Shown: positions 1-9,189 of the stretch, one piece after another
Position numbering within the stretch: position 1 is the first letter of the stretch
Layout: each line of letters starts with the position of its first letter
Assembly: GCA_043764015.1 (NCBI GenBank)
Contig: JAYUKY010000103.1
Span: 1 to 32,155 of the forward strand
DNA: 32,155 nucleotides
Direction of reading: 5' to 3'
From: JANYGM01 sp043764015
Lineage (GTDB): Bacteria > Bacteroidota > Bacteroidia > Cytophagales > Thermonemataceae
Translations under genes and position numbers: made by a program
Notes under the pieces: model-generated
The model's input: only the letters and a program-made list of their open reading frames with translations
Databases searched by the model: none
What the model was told of the DNA's origin: nothing

Positions 1-211
1 ATTGGGGTTTTAGTCTGAATTGTGTTGAATGTAGCATAATAGAAGAAACCCCACCTAAATCCTCCCCTGCTGGGAGGACTTTAAAGACACTTTTTTAAAA
101 TTATAAGACTTTCGCAGGAGGTCTATTTATTGATTAAACAACTCATCAATAAAAAGAAAAAAATAAGGCCAAAAACTAAATCAAATAAAGTTTTAGCCTA
201 AACCAAAAATA
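1..211. other. Non-coding leader of the window
   Basis: No convincing coding sequence is visible before icmF at 329. The stretch holds a short perfect palindrome at 61-77 (CCTCCC, 5-nt loop, GGGAGG) within an AAATCC/GGACTTT context, which resembles short palindromic repeats scattered through many Bacteroidota genomes (recollection, not checked). The rest is AT-rich. It is probably the 3' flank of a gene outside the window. Confidence 0.4.
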
Positions 212-246
212 AAAAAATCCCTTTGATAATTTCAAAGGGATTTTTT
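212..246. terminator. Strong bidirectional intrinsic terminator
   Basis: A perfect 15-bp stem (212-226 with 232-246) around a 5-nt loop. The stem core is ATCCCTTTGA and is flanked by A- and T-runs, so it can end transcription in either direction. It lies about 80 bp upstream of icmF and presumably closes a gene left of the window, leaving 247-328 for the icmF promoter. Confidence 0.85.
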
Positions 247-328
247 GTAATAAAATAGGATTTTTCTCTTATAAAATTGTATTTTCTTACAAATTTGATA
301 AATTGCATAAAATATACAAACTCAAAAT

Positions 329-3300
329 ATGCAAGACCAAACTATTTATAAACCGCAAAATCATATCCGTATTGTTACGGCTGCCTCTCTTTTTGACGGA
401 CACGATGCCGCAATAAATATTATGAGGCGCATTATTCAGGCTTCTGGCGCAGAAGTCATACATCTTGGGCATAACCGCAGCGTGATGGAAATTGTAGATT
501 GTGCCATACAAGAAGATGCGCAGGCTATTGCACTCACCAGCTATCAAGGTGGACACGTGGAGTACCTCAAATATATGTATGATTTGCTCAAAGAACGCAA
601 TGCAAATATCAAAATTTTTGGCGGTGGCGGTGGCACTATTTTGCCGACTGAAATAGCGGAATTGCACGCTTACGGCATCAATAAAATCTATTCTCCTGAT
701 GATGGAAGGGCTATGGGACTGCAAGGAATGATAAATGATTTGATGACCCAAGCGGATTTTCCTACTTTCAAAGATGAAAAAAATAACCTAAAACAACTCG
801 TAAAAGATGCAAAAGCTAAAAATGAGTTGGCTATTGGTCGTTTGATTTCTGTGGCTGAAAATCATCCAGAACTTTACAAAACGCTTAATGTTAAAAAAGA
901 AATTGACAAACAAGCTAAAATCCCCGTTTTAGGCATCACAGGCACAGGTGGCGCAGGTAAATCTTCTTTAGTTGATGAATTGGTACGTAGATTTTTAATT
1001 AACTTTGAAAACAAAAGTATAGCCGTTGTTTCTGTTGACCCTTCTAAACGAAAAACTGGTGGCGCACTACTTGGCGACCGTATTCGTATGAATTCCATTT
1101 CTAATGGGCGTGTTTATATGCGTAGTCTGGCGACAAGACAGTCAAATTTGGCACTTAGTCAGTACGTACAAGATGCCATTGATATTTGTAAACTGGCAAA
1201 TTTTGATTTGATTATTGTAGAAACCTCTGGAATTGGGCAATCTGACACAGAAATTGTAGAACATTCTGACGTTTGTATGTACGTGATGACCTCTGAATAT
1301 GGCGCAGCAACGCAATTAGAGAAAATTGATATGTTAGATTTTGCTGATATTATTGCTATCAATAAATTTGATAAACGTGGCTCACTTGACGCTATGCGTG
1401 ATGTCAAAAAGCAATACAGACGAAATAATAGCCTTTGGGACGCTCCAGAAGAGGATTTGCCTATCTATGGAACTATTGCCTCACAGTTCAACGACCCAGG
1501 AATGAATACGCTTTATAGGAAAGTGATGGACAAAATTGTGGAAAAAACCGCTGTAACTGCCCTAACGTCTGATTTTAATGTTTCTGAAAAAGCATCAGAA
1601 AAAATTTACATTATTCCGCCTGAAAAAATCCGTTATTTATCTGAAATAGTGGAAAGTAGCGCAGAATACGACAATTTTATCACCAAACAAAGCACCATTG
1701 CCCGCAAAATGTACCAACTCAAGGGCACTATTGAGATGCTTCGTACTAATATTGGCAAAAAAACCATTGAAATTATAGAGAAATCTGATAATTTGGTGTA
1801 TGCCGTTGAAAATGTCCAAGATGAACCTGCATATCTCACTGATTTAGTTGATATTTACAACCAATTAGAGAAAAAACTTGACTTGGAATGCAAAGAAATG
1901 CTAATGGAATGGGAAGCCACCAAAAAGCGTTATCGTGCCGACAAATACCAGTTTCAAGTACGAGATAAAATAATTGAACAAGATTTGTTTAGTGTTTCTT
2001 TGTCAAATACGAAAATCCCAAAAGTTGCTTTGCCAAAATACGAAGATTGGGGAGATATTTTGAGGTGGCTTTTGAGTGAAAATGCACCAGGATTTTTCCC
2101 GTATGCGAGTGGTGTTTTCCCTCTAAAACGTGAAGGAGAAGACCCTACACGTATGTTTGCGGGTGAGGGCGGACCAGAGCGCACCAACAAACGCTTTCAT
2201 TACGTATCAAAAGGAATGCCTGCAAAACGCCTTTCTACGGCTTTTGATAGTGTTACTTTATATGGAGAAAACCCTGACCATAGACTTGATATTTATGGAA
2301 AAATAGGCAATTCTGGCGTGAATGTTGCCACGCTTGATGATGCCAAAAAACTGTATTCTGGCTTTGATTTATGCAATCCAACTACTTCAGTATCAATGAC
2401 AATCAACGGACCTGCGCCAATGATTTTAGCATTTTTTATGAATGTCGCTATTGACCAACAATGCGAAATTTATATCAAAAAGAACGGTTTGGAAGATGAA
2501 ATCAATAAGAAAATAACGGCTATTTATAAGAAAAAGGGCGTTGTTCGTCCCACTTACAACGAGGATATTCCAGAGGGAAATGATGGTTTGGGTTTGATGC
2601 TTTTGGGCGTTACTGGTGAAGATGTTTTGCCTGCTGACGTGTACCAAAAAATCAAAACTTATGCCATTTCACAGGTGCGTGGGACGGTTCAGGCGGATAT
2701 TTTGAAGGAAGACCAAGCGCAAAATACGTGTATTTTCTCTACGGAATTTGCCCTGCGTATGATGGGCGACATTCAGCAGTATTTTATTGAGAAAAAAGTG
2801 CGTAATTTCTATTCTGTGAGTATTTCTGGCTATCATATTGCGGAAGCGGGTGCAAATCCTATCACGCAACTTGCCTTAACTCTTTCAAATGGCTTTACTT
2901 TTGTGGAATATTATTTGAGTAGGGGAATGAATATTGATGATTTTGCACCAAATTTGTCGTTTTTCTTTTCTAATGGAATGGATCCAGAATATGCGGTTTT
3001 GGGGCGTGTGGCAAGGCGTATTTGGGCAAAAGCAATGAAATACAAGTACCACGCCAACGACCGTTCTCAAAAACTAAAATACCATATTCAAACTTCTGGG
3101 CGCAGTTTGCACGCTCAAGAAATTACTTTTAACGACATCAGAACTACTTTGCAAGCACTTTATGCCATTTATGATAACTGCAATTCTTTGCATACCAACG
3201 CCTATGACGAGGCTATCACAACGCCCACAGAAGAGAGCGTTAGGCGTGCAATGGCTATACAACTTGTTATCAATCACGAGCTTGGACTTGCCAAAAATGA

Positions 3301-3778
3301 AAATCCTTTGCAGGGCGCATTTATTATTGAGGAACTTACTGATTTGGTAGAACAGGCAGTTTTGAATGAATTTAAGTCTATTTCGGAGCGTGGAGGGGTT
3401 TTGGGTGCAATGGAGCGTATGTATCAGCGTAGCAAAATACAAGAAGAAAGTATGCATTATGAAATGAAAAAGCATACAGGGGAGTTGCCTTTAATTGGTG
3501 TAAATACATTTTTAGACCCACAAGGCTCACCAACTATCATACCTTTGGAGGTTATTCGTAGCACGACAGAGGAGAAAGAATTTCAAATTTCTATGCGTGA
3601 TGCGTTCCACAAACGTAATGAAGCGGTTTCTGCTGATATTCTCAAAAAATTGCAAGAAACAGCAATAAATAATGGAAATATTTTTGAGATGCTGATGGAA
3701 TGTGCTAAAATATGCAGTTTGGGGCAGATGTCAAATGCGCTTTACTCTGTTGGTGGACAATACAGAAGGAATATGTAA
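329..3778 (+). CDS. icmF: Fused isobutyryl-CoA mutase IcmF (B12 domain + G-protein chaperone + mutase)
   Basis: Adenosylcobalamin-dependent acyl-CoA mutase that interconverts isobutyryl-CoA and n-butyryl-CoA in branched-chain or short-chain acyl metabolism (family knowledge). At 1149 aa the architecture is typical of IcmF. An N-terminal B12-binding domain has DGHDAA (23-28), His25 being the expected lower cobalt ligand, and a GGGGG stretch. A MeaB/ArgK-like GTPase follows, with Walker A GTGGAGKSS (205-213) and NKFD (345-348). The C-terminal TIM-barrel mutase begins near residue 580, with FPYASGVF, FAGEGGPERTN and GTVQADILKED. Gln798 in DQAQNT sits where methylmalonyl-CoA mutase has the Arg that reads the substrate carboxylate, favouring an Icm-type substrate. 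The ATG at 329 gives the N-terminus expected for the family. It appears monocistronic; nothing is truncated. Confidence 0.95.
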   Translation: MQDQTIYKPQNHIRIVTAASLFDGHDAAINIMRRIIQASGAEVIHLGHNRSVMEIVDCAIQEDAQAIALTSYQGGHVEYLKYMYDLLKERNANIKIFGGGGGTILPTEIAELHAYGINKIYSPDDGRAMGLQGMINDLMTQADFPTFKDEKNNLKQLVKDAKAKNELAIGRLISVAENHPELYKTLNVKKEIDKQAKIPVLGITGTGGAGKSSLVDELVRRFLINFENKSIAVVSVDPSKRKTGGALLGDRIRMNSISNGRVYMRSLATRQSNLALSQYVQDAIDICKLANFDLIIVETSGIGQSDTEIVEHSDVCMYVMTSEYGAATQLEKIDMLDFADIIAINKFDKRGSLDAMRDVKKQYRRNNSLWDAPEEDLPIYGTIASQFNDPGMNTLYRKVMDKIVEKTAVTALTSDFNVSEKASEKIYIIPPEKIRYLSEIVESSAEYDNFITKQSTIARKMYQLKGTIEMLRTNIGKKTIEIIEKSDNLVYAVENVQDEPAYLTDLVDIYNQLEKKLDLECKEMLMEWEATKKRYRADKYQFQVRDKIIEQDLFSVSLSNTKIPKVALPKYEDWGDILRWLLSENAPGFFPYASGVFPLKREGEDPTRMFAGEGGPERTNKRFHYVSKGMPAKRLSTAFDSVTLYGENPDHRLDIYGKIGNSGVNVATLDDAKKLYSGFDLCNPTTSVSMTINGPAPMILAFFMNVAIDQQCEIYIKKNGLEDEINKKITAIYKKKGVVRPTYNEDIPEGNDGLGLMLLGVTGEDVLPADVYQKIKTYAISQVRGTVQADILKEDQAQNTCIFSTEFALRMMGDIQQYFIEKKVRNFYSVSISGYHIAEAGANPITQLALTLSNGFTFVEYYLSRGMNIDDFAPNLSFFFSNGMDPEYAVLGRVARRIWAKAMKYKYHANDRSQKLKYHIQTSGRSLHAQEITFNDIRTTLQALYAIYDNCNSLHTNAYDEAITTPTEESVRRAMAIQLVINHELGLAKNENPLQGAFIIEELTDLVEQAVLNEFKSISERGGVLGAMERMYQRSKIQEESMHYEMKKHTGELPLIGVNTFLDPQGSPTIIPLEVIRSTTEEKEFQISMRDAFHKRNEAVSADILKKLQETAINNGNIFEMLMECAKICSLGQMSNALYSVGGQYRRNM

Positions 3779-3807
3779 GTATTTTGTTAGATAGAAAAAT
3801 GTATCAA

Positions 3808-3852
3808 AACCTGAAAGGGTTCAACAATCATAGCCTCATGCGAAACGTGGGG
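3808..3852. repeat. Two-hairpin intergenic element
   Basis: Two adjacent small stem-loops lie in the 107-bp gap after icmF. The first is AACC-TGAAAG-GGTT (3808-3821). The second is CCTCATG-CGAAA-CGTGGGG (3834-3852), which pairs fully if two G-U pairs are allowed. This double-hairpin layout with a CGAAA-type loop resembles short dispersed repeats I recall from Bacteroidota genomes. Whether it is a repeat here needs other copies in the genome. Confidence 0.4.
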
Positions 3853-3885
3853 AATCTAGATAAATAAACTTTAAATTTCAAATTT

Positions 3886-4206
3886 ATGAAAAAGAAAATC
3901 ATTCTTAGTTGTGTGTTAAGCCTAGTTTTTGGCGCACAACTTTTTGCGCAAGACAAAAATACTTTGCTTGCAAATACTGAAAAAAGCACTTCTGTTGCTA
4001 CTTTTCCAGTAAAAACGCCTATTTATTTTGTTGATGGCGTGCGGCTAAAACAAACACTTTCATCAATGTTTGGCGCAAACCCATTATCTTCAATGAATCC
4101 TAATGATATTGAAAAAATTGAAGTGATTAAAGGAGAAAATGCAGTTGCTAAATATGGTACAGATGCCGTTAATGGTGTTGTGCTTGTAACGACAAAGAAT
4201 AAATAA
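3886..4206 (+). CDS. Small secreted TonB-plug-like protein
   Basis: A 106-aa protein with an N-terminal signal peptide (about 1-21, ending LFAQ). Residues 46-106 match the second half of a SusC/RagA plug domain: IYFVDGV, a SMNPNDIEKIEVIKG segment, and AKYGTDAVNGVVLVTTK at the C-terminus. The neighbouring SusC has the same series (YIIDGV, SINPADIESIEVLKD, AIYGAQAANGIVLVTTK). There is no barrel and no carboxypeptidase-like domain, and the ORF stops cleanly right after the plug. It is followed by its own terminator-like structures, so it is probably transcribed apart from susC. It could be a free plug module of unknown role or a remnant of a SusC gene; an intact signal peptide and frame favour a functional protein. 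Short plug-only proteins are known in Bacteroidota but have no settled function. Confidence 0.75.
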   Translation: MKKKIILSCVLSLVFGAQLFAQDKNTLLANTEKSTSVATFPVKTPIYFVDGVRLKQTLSSMFGANPLSSMNPNDIEKIEVIKGENAVAKYGTDAVNGVVLVTTKNK

Positions 4207-4242
4207 AACGCTAATCTTGTGCTAATATTATCTAAATGTTAA

Positions 4243-4288
4243 AAAATAATTAAGTTAAGAAGACTTCTTTCGTAGGCTTAATTATTTT
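4243..4288. terminator. Nested stem-loop, probable terminator
   Basis: Perfect 12-bp arms (4243-4254 AAAATAATTAAG and 4277-4288) enclose a second palindrome, AAGAAG-A-CTTCTT. The 3' arm ends in TTTT. It lies 37 bp after the stop of the plug-like gene and is its likely terminator. Confidence 0.65.
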
Positions 4289-4343
4289 GTGTAGATGTAT
4301 TGTAAACTACTGAAAATCAAGTTTTTTGGTAGCCTATATTTTG

Positions 4344-4377
4344 AATATTTGGTTAAAATATCTTTTAGCCAAATATT
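4344..4377. terminator. Second stem-loop upstream of susC
   Basis: 15-bp arms (4344-4358, 4363-4377) with a 4-nt loop TATC and a single mismatch that is a G-U pair in RNA. It lies about 100 bp upstream of susC. It may reinforce termination of the upstream gene or form a structured susC leader; the sequence does not decide. Confidence 0.55.
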
Positions 4378-4474
4378 TTATTGAAAAAAAACTGAAAAAA
4401 CTTTGTAAAAAGTTTTTTTTTAGTAAAAATGTGTTTATATTGCAGACTAAAACTAAACCAAAATTTTTAAAATC

Positions 4475-7400
4475 ATGACAAAAAAGCTACTTACTAGTTT
4501 TGTCCTCACCATTATATTTGCAATGCAAGTATATGCGCAGGGCAGGACAGTATCCGGAAAAGTCACCGACAAAAAAGGTGAAGCCATACCAGGGGCAAAT
4601 ATTGTTGTTAAAGGCAATACTGCCATTGCAACAGTATCAAGTGATAATGGTACTTACAGCCTTGCTAATGTGCCAGACAACGCAACGGTTATTATTACGG
4701 CCTCTCTCTATATAGAAATTGAGATAGCAACAGGTACAAACTCAGTTGTAAACGTTACAATGAATGGGGACGACGAACTAGAAGCAGTAACAGTTACTGC
4801 TTATGGTGATGCGGGAAAAAGAGGGATCACCAGCTCATCTTCAGTAGTTAACGGCTCTGTATTTAGTAAATTACCAATGCAAAGTGCAGACCGCGCTATG
4901 CAAGGACGCCTAGCTGGAGTTCAAGTAAACTCCTCAACTGGACAGCCAGGGGGTGCCCTAAACGTAAGAGTAAGAGGTGTAAGCTCTATTACTGCTGGAA
5001 ATGCACCACTTTACATTATTGATGGTGTGCAAATTACTAACAGAGAAACCGCTAGAATAGGTAATATAAGCTCTTCAAATCCTCTGGCTTCAATAAATCC
5101 TGCGGATATTGAAAGTATTGAAGTTTTGAAAGATGCAGCCTCTGCTGCTATTTATGGCGCACAAGCGGCTAACGGTATAGTACTTGTTACAACTAAAAGA
5201 GGTAAAAGCGGAGCAACAAAGATAGATTTTAACATCCAAGAAGGATTTGTTCAGCCAATGAGGCTCTACAATGTCCTTAATGCACGCCAATTAGCAACTA
5301 TTGCCCCAGAAGGGTACTTGAATGATGGTGCTTCACCAGCAAGTGCGACAACGCAGTCTGCCAATATATTTGGAAACCCAAACGACCCAAACTTAACGGA
5401 TTTCAACTGGAGAGATGCTACATTTAGAACAGCTAGACTGAGTACTTATGATATGTCATTTGCAGGTGGTGATGATAAAACAACTTTTTACATAGCGGGT
5501 TCTTATAATAAGACAGATGCGCAAGTGATAGCTTCTGATTGGAATAGAGGTACACTAAAAGCAAATTTTACAAATAAAACTTCTGATAGATTATCACTGG
5601 GTTTGAATCTATCGTTGGCAGTACAGAACCAAAAAGGTGCTATAAATGGGGGAAACTTCATTAGCTCGCCATTTTTTGCTGCATTTTTAACACGACCAAA
5701 CCAAAGTCCATACCTACCTGGTGGAACACTTGAAAACCCCAGTGCTGGTGGGTTTAATACTGCTGTTAGTTATTTTGGATTTCCTTTTAATCAACTGCAG
5801 TTTGCGGAGCAAGCCGTATCCAAGAGTAATAGTGTTTTCATAGTGTCAAACATGAATGCAACTTATAGTATCTCCAAATCATTAAAAGCAATTGGCTACA
5901 TTGGCGTAGACTTCTCTCAAAATAGAGACGAGGCATACCGCCCTAGAACAATAGCAGGTTCTACTGCTGCTAATGGTGGGACGCTAACTTTAATAAACGC
6001 TAGAAACGTGGGATACAACTCAAATGTGGGTATCAACTATAACAAGGTTTTTGATAAAAAACATACTGTATCTATTATTTCAGGTGCGGAAATTAAGTAC
6101 GAGCAATTTGAAACTGTATCTGCTACTAGTTTTAACTTCGTAAGACCTTCACTTTACCAACTTGGGCTTGGAAGTACGTTACGCCCACCAGGGCAACAAT
6201 TTACCGAATACAAGAGAGCTGGGATATTTGCACAAGCTAAGTATGATTATAAGGGTAAATATTTTATAGATGGAACATTAAGACGTGATGGGTCTTCTAG
6301 GTTCGGTCTTGATAGTCGTTGGGGTAGCTTTTATGCTATTGCAGGTGCTTGGGCGTTATCAGAAGAAACTTTCATAAAAGAAGGTGTTCCAGCTATCTCA
6401 AACTTGAAATTGAGGGCTTCGTATGGTCGTGTTGGAAACTCTAATGTTGGTGATTTCTCTTATTTAGGTACCTATTCTGGAGCTTCTCCATCAGGAAATT
6501 CATTTGCTTACCTTGGACAACCAGCTCTCAATGTTGCAAGACTAGATAATAACTTGTTGGGATGGGAGTCTAGCTATAATACTAATATCGCATTGGATTT
6601 GGGACTTTTGCGAAACAGATTTACTATAAGTGTAGATGTTTGGAGAAGAAATAATAAAGATCTTCTTTTGGATAATCCCCTTGCGGCAGATGCGGGTATT
6701 CGTTCTCCAGAGATTACTCAAAATATTGGGGAAATGAGAAATCAAGGCATTGACCTAGAAATAGGAGCCACTGTCATTGAGGGTAAAAAATTCAAGTGGA
6801 TAACTAGCTTCAATAATTCTTGGCTTTCTAACAAGGTAATAAGCTTGGGAGAAGGTATAAATTATAGCCTACCTTTGAATGCTTTTGTAGGGGAGCCTAT
6901 TAATCCTATATTAGCGCAACAGTTTATTGGAGTAAATCCGGCAACAGGTAGACCTATGTACGAGGACAAAGATGGTAATATGACCTACGCACCAAGTCAA
7001 AATTATAATAAGTTAGATGATTTAACTCAAAGGGGAGACTATAAAATAATGGGAAGCAGACTTCCGAAATATTTTGGTGGATGGACAAATACATTTACTT
7101 ATGCGGGACTCTCACTAGATATACTCTGGCAATACCAAGTGGGTAACGATGTTTTGATAGCGGATTTTGATAATATTTTGAATGGTACTGCTGGTGATGC
7201 AAATCAGGATGTGAGAATCTTGGATAGATGGACAAAACCTGGTGATGTTACCAATATTCCTAGATTATCTCAAACTGGTACAATAGATGGTGTATTATTG
7301 AGTCCAAATAGTCAGTTCTCAACTAGGTTTTTGTCAGATGCTTCTTATTTACGCTTAAAGCAGGTTACTTTACGCTATGATTTATCCTCGGACATCTTGA

Positions 7401-7576
7401 AAGATAGTAAAATATTCAGAAGTGCTAGCGTATACGTCCAAGCAATCAACTTATATACTTACACCAACTTCGCTGGTATAGATCCTGAAGTGAGTGGGAA
7501 CACTTCAAATGGAAGTACTTACAACAATTTCCCAAGCGGAAGACAGTTTACTATTGGTGTTTCCTTTGGACTATAA
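4475..7576 (+). CDS. SusC/RagA-family TonB-dependent outer-membrane transporter
   Basis: 1033-aa outer-membrane receptor that imports oligomers using TonB energy, working with the SusD lid encoded next. A signal peptide (1-21, ending VYA) is followed by a carboxypeptidase-D-like domain (about 24-98, VSGKVTDKKGEAIPGANIVV), a TonB-box region (LEAVTVTAYG, 102-111), a plug domain (about 120-240, with APLYIIDGV and GIVLVTTKRGKSG), then a barrel to the C-terminus (FTIGVSFGL). Length and order are normal for the family. Only 21 bp separate it from susD. No glycoside hydrolase, sulfatase, ECF sigma/FecR pair or hybrid two-component sensor lies next to it, so neither the substrate nor the regulation can be read from context. 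The downstream secreted metalloprotease makes peptides a possible substrate, as in RagA/RagB of Porphyromonas. Confidence 0.93.
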   Translation: MTKKLLTSFVLTIIFAMQVYAQGRTVSGKVTDKKGEAIPGANIVVKGNTAIATVSSDNGTYSLANVPDNATVIITASLYIEIEIATGTNSVVNVTMNGDDELEAVTVTAYGDAGKRGITSSSSVVNGSVFSKLPMQSADRAMQGRLAGVQVNSSTGQPGGALNVRVRGVSSITAGNAPLYIIDGVQITNRETARIGNISSSNPLASINPADIESIEVLKDAASAAIYGAQAANGIVLVTTKRGKSGATKIDFNIQEGFVQPMRLYNVLNARQLATIAPEGYLNDGASPASATTQSANIFGNPNDPNLTDFNWRDATFRTARLSTYDMSFAGGDDKTTFYIAGSYNKTDAQVIASDWNRGTLKANFTNKTSDRLSLGLNLSLAVQNQKGAINGGNFISSPFFAAFLTRPNQSPYLPGGTLENPSAGGFNTAVSYFGFPFNQLQFAEQAVSKSNSVFIVSNMNATYSISKSLKAIGYIGVDFSQNRDEAYRPRTIAGSTAANGGTLTLINARNVGYNSNVGINYNKVFDKKHTVSIISGAEIKYEQFETVSATSFNFVRPSLYQLGLGSTLRPPGQQFTEYKRAGIFAQAKYDYKGKYFIDGTLRRDGSSRFGLDSRWGSFYAIAGAWALSEETFIKEGVPAISNLKLRASYGRVGNSNVGDFSYLGTYSGASPSGNSFAYLGQPALNVARLDNNLLGWESSYNTNIALDLGLLRNRFTISVDVWRRNNKDLLLDNPLAADAGIRSPEITQNIGEMRNQGIDLEIGATVIEGKKFKWITSFNNSWLSNKVISLGEGINYSLPLNAFVGEPINPILAQQFIGVNPATGRPMYEDKDGNMTYAPSQNYNKLDDLTQRGDYKIMGSRLPKYFGGWTNTFTYAGLSLDILWQYQVGNDVLIADFDNILNGTAGDANQDVRILDRWTKPGDVTNIPRLSQTGTIDGVLLSPNSQFSTRFLSDASYLRLKQVTLRYDLSSDILKDSKIFRSASVYVQAINLYTYTNFAGIDPEVSGNTSNGSTYNNFPSGRQFTIGVSFGL

Positions 7577-7597
7577 TAACTTTAAAAAACTAATATT

Positions 7598-9094
7598 ATG
7601 TTTAACAATAAAATAAGTAATTTCTTTTTGATACTTGCCTTCATTATTGCAACAATAAGCAGTTGCAAAAGAGGGCTGTTAGAAACTGCTCCAAGAGATC
7701 AGCTAACATCTGCTATTGCGCTTTCAGATTTTTCTGGGGTGACAAGTGTGCTCAATTCTGCTTACAGAAAAACTTTTGGCTTTATTTACTATGGACAGAG
7801 GCTTATAGTTGCAGGAGAAGTACTTTCAGATAATGCTATTATATTTAACAACACTGGTCGTTATGTACCAGAATCAGTAAATGCAAGATTTGAACATTTT
7901 GGTATTTGGACTGATTTCCAAGGTTCTACAGAAGGTGCAGCGGCTAATGCTTGGACAGTAATTAATGATTGTAATGTTGTTATTAAGTTTGCTCCCATTG
8001 CGCCAGATGGCACAAATGCGGATAAAGCGAGGGTTGTTGCAGAGGCAAAATTTCTACGTGCTCTTGCTTATCATAACCTGGCTAAAGTGTATGGTTATGA
8101 ACCAAATGCACGCATGACTGAAGTTGGCAATGTTTTCAATTTAGCTGTTCCTATAAGGACAACTCCAACTGAGGTACTCTCTGATGCCAAGGGTGTTGTA
8201 AGAGCCACGAATGTTGAAGTATATACCTTGATAAAAAAAGATTTACTTGATGCCATTGGTGTATTAGGCTATTCTACATCAGCCACTAGAAATAAAGCCA
8301 GTAGAAATGCAGCTGAGGCACTTTTAGCACGTGTTTATTTATACGAGGGTAATTGGGTAGAAGCAACTAAATACGCTAATGGCGTAATATCTAACTCAGG
8401 TGGCTCAGTATTAATGACTCCAGCAAACCTAATAGCTTCTCATACAGCATCAACTACTTTCAATCCAGAGTCCTTATTTGAGCTAGAGATTAGAAGTTCT
8501 GACTGGGGTGGTGGTGAAGGTACAAATAATGCTTTAGCTTCAATGTTCAATAGTCAGTCAGGTGGAATTAGAGCTTTGACGGCTTCTGACGAATTATTAG
8601 CTTCATATGAAGCGGGAGATGTTAGAAGAGGCGTTTGGGTAAATGGTCCTGGGTTACCACTTAAAGTAGAATGTAAAAAATGGAGTCGTAAGCATGATAA
8701 TGCACAAGGTATAGATTGGATTCCTGTATTAAGACTTTCAGAAATGCATCTTATTATTGCGGAAGCGGCGTCAGAGACTGGAGGAGATGCCATAGCAGTT
8801 GCTACTGTGAATGCATTAAGAGCGCAAAGAGGCTTGCCAGCTTTGACTGCTGCCAATAGTACTGGACAAAACTTGAAAAATGCTATACTTAGAGAGAGAA
8901 GAGTTGAGTTTGCCGCTGAAGGACATCGTTGGTTTGATTTAAAGCGTAAAGGCATTGATATACAAAAACCCTTAGTAAGTGTTACAGCAGGTGCTCCTGC
9001 TACCATACCAGCTACTAGTTTTTTGATGTTGGCGAATATTCCCCAAGATGAGATTAACATCAATCCTGCTTTAAAGCAAAACCCAGGTTACTAG
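7598..9094 (+). CDS. SusD/RagB-family substrate-binding lipoprotein
   Basis: 498-aa surface lipoprotein that forms the lid of the SusC transporter. The N-terminal lipoprotein signal has lipobox ISSC (Cys23), followed by KRGLLETAPRDQL, the usual SusD start. The TPR-like core includes EAKFLRALAYHNLAKVYG, and the C-terminal signature RERRVEFAAEGHRWFDLKRKG is present, ending with PQDEININPALKQNPGY. These are hallmarks of the RagB/SusD family. It is co-transcribed with susC. The ligand type cannot be deduced from sequence. Confidence 0.93.
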   Translation: MFNNKISNFFLILAFIIATISSCKRGLLETAPRDQLTSAIALSDFSGVTSVLNSAYRKTFGFIYYGQRLIVAGEVLSDNAIIFNNTGRYVPESVNARFEHFGIWTDFQGSTEGAAANAWTVINDCNVVIKFAPIAPDGTNADKARVVAEAKFLRALAYHNLAKVYGYEPNARMTEVGNVFNLAVPIRTTPTEVLSDAKGVVRATNVEVYTLIKKDLLDAIGVLGYSTSATRNKASRNAAEALLARVYLYEGNWVEATKYANGVISNSGGSVLMTPANLIASHTASTTFNPESLFELEIRSSDWGGGEGTNNALASMFNSQSGGIRALTASDELLASYEAGDVRRGVWVNGPGLPLKVECKKWSRKHDNAQGIDWIPVLRLSEMHLIIAEAASETGGDAIAVATVNALRAQRGLPALTAANSTGQNLKNAILRERRVEFAAEGHRWFDLKRKGIDIQKPLVSVTAGAPATIPATSFLMLANIPQDEININPALKQNPGY

Positions 9095-9113
9095 TCAAAA
9101 GTTTAGTTAAATT

Positions 9114-9157
9114 TTAAAGTTAGGGAGGTAATAGTTATTTTATCTCCTTAACCTTAA
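9114..9157. terminator. Stem-loop between susD and the next lipoprotein gene
   Basis: 18-nt arms (9114-9131 and 9140-9157) around an 8-nt loop, with one true mismatch and two G-U pairs. There is no clear T-run after it. It may cap the susCD mRNA or partly terminate transcription, giving lower expression of the downstream lipoprotein. Confidence 0.5.
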
Positions 9158-9189
9158 GAAAATCATATTATCATTAAAAAAATAAGAAA

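Noticed and set aside
287..751. 154-aa minus-strand ORF opposite the start of icmF
   Set aside because: Lies entirely over a clear coding region, has no family-like motifs and no promoter; a reading-frame shadow.
8554..9063. 169-aa minus-strand ORF opposite susD
   Set aside because: Antisense shadow of the conserved SusD C-terminus.
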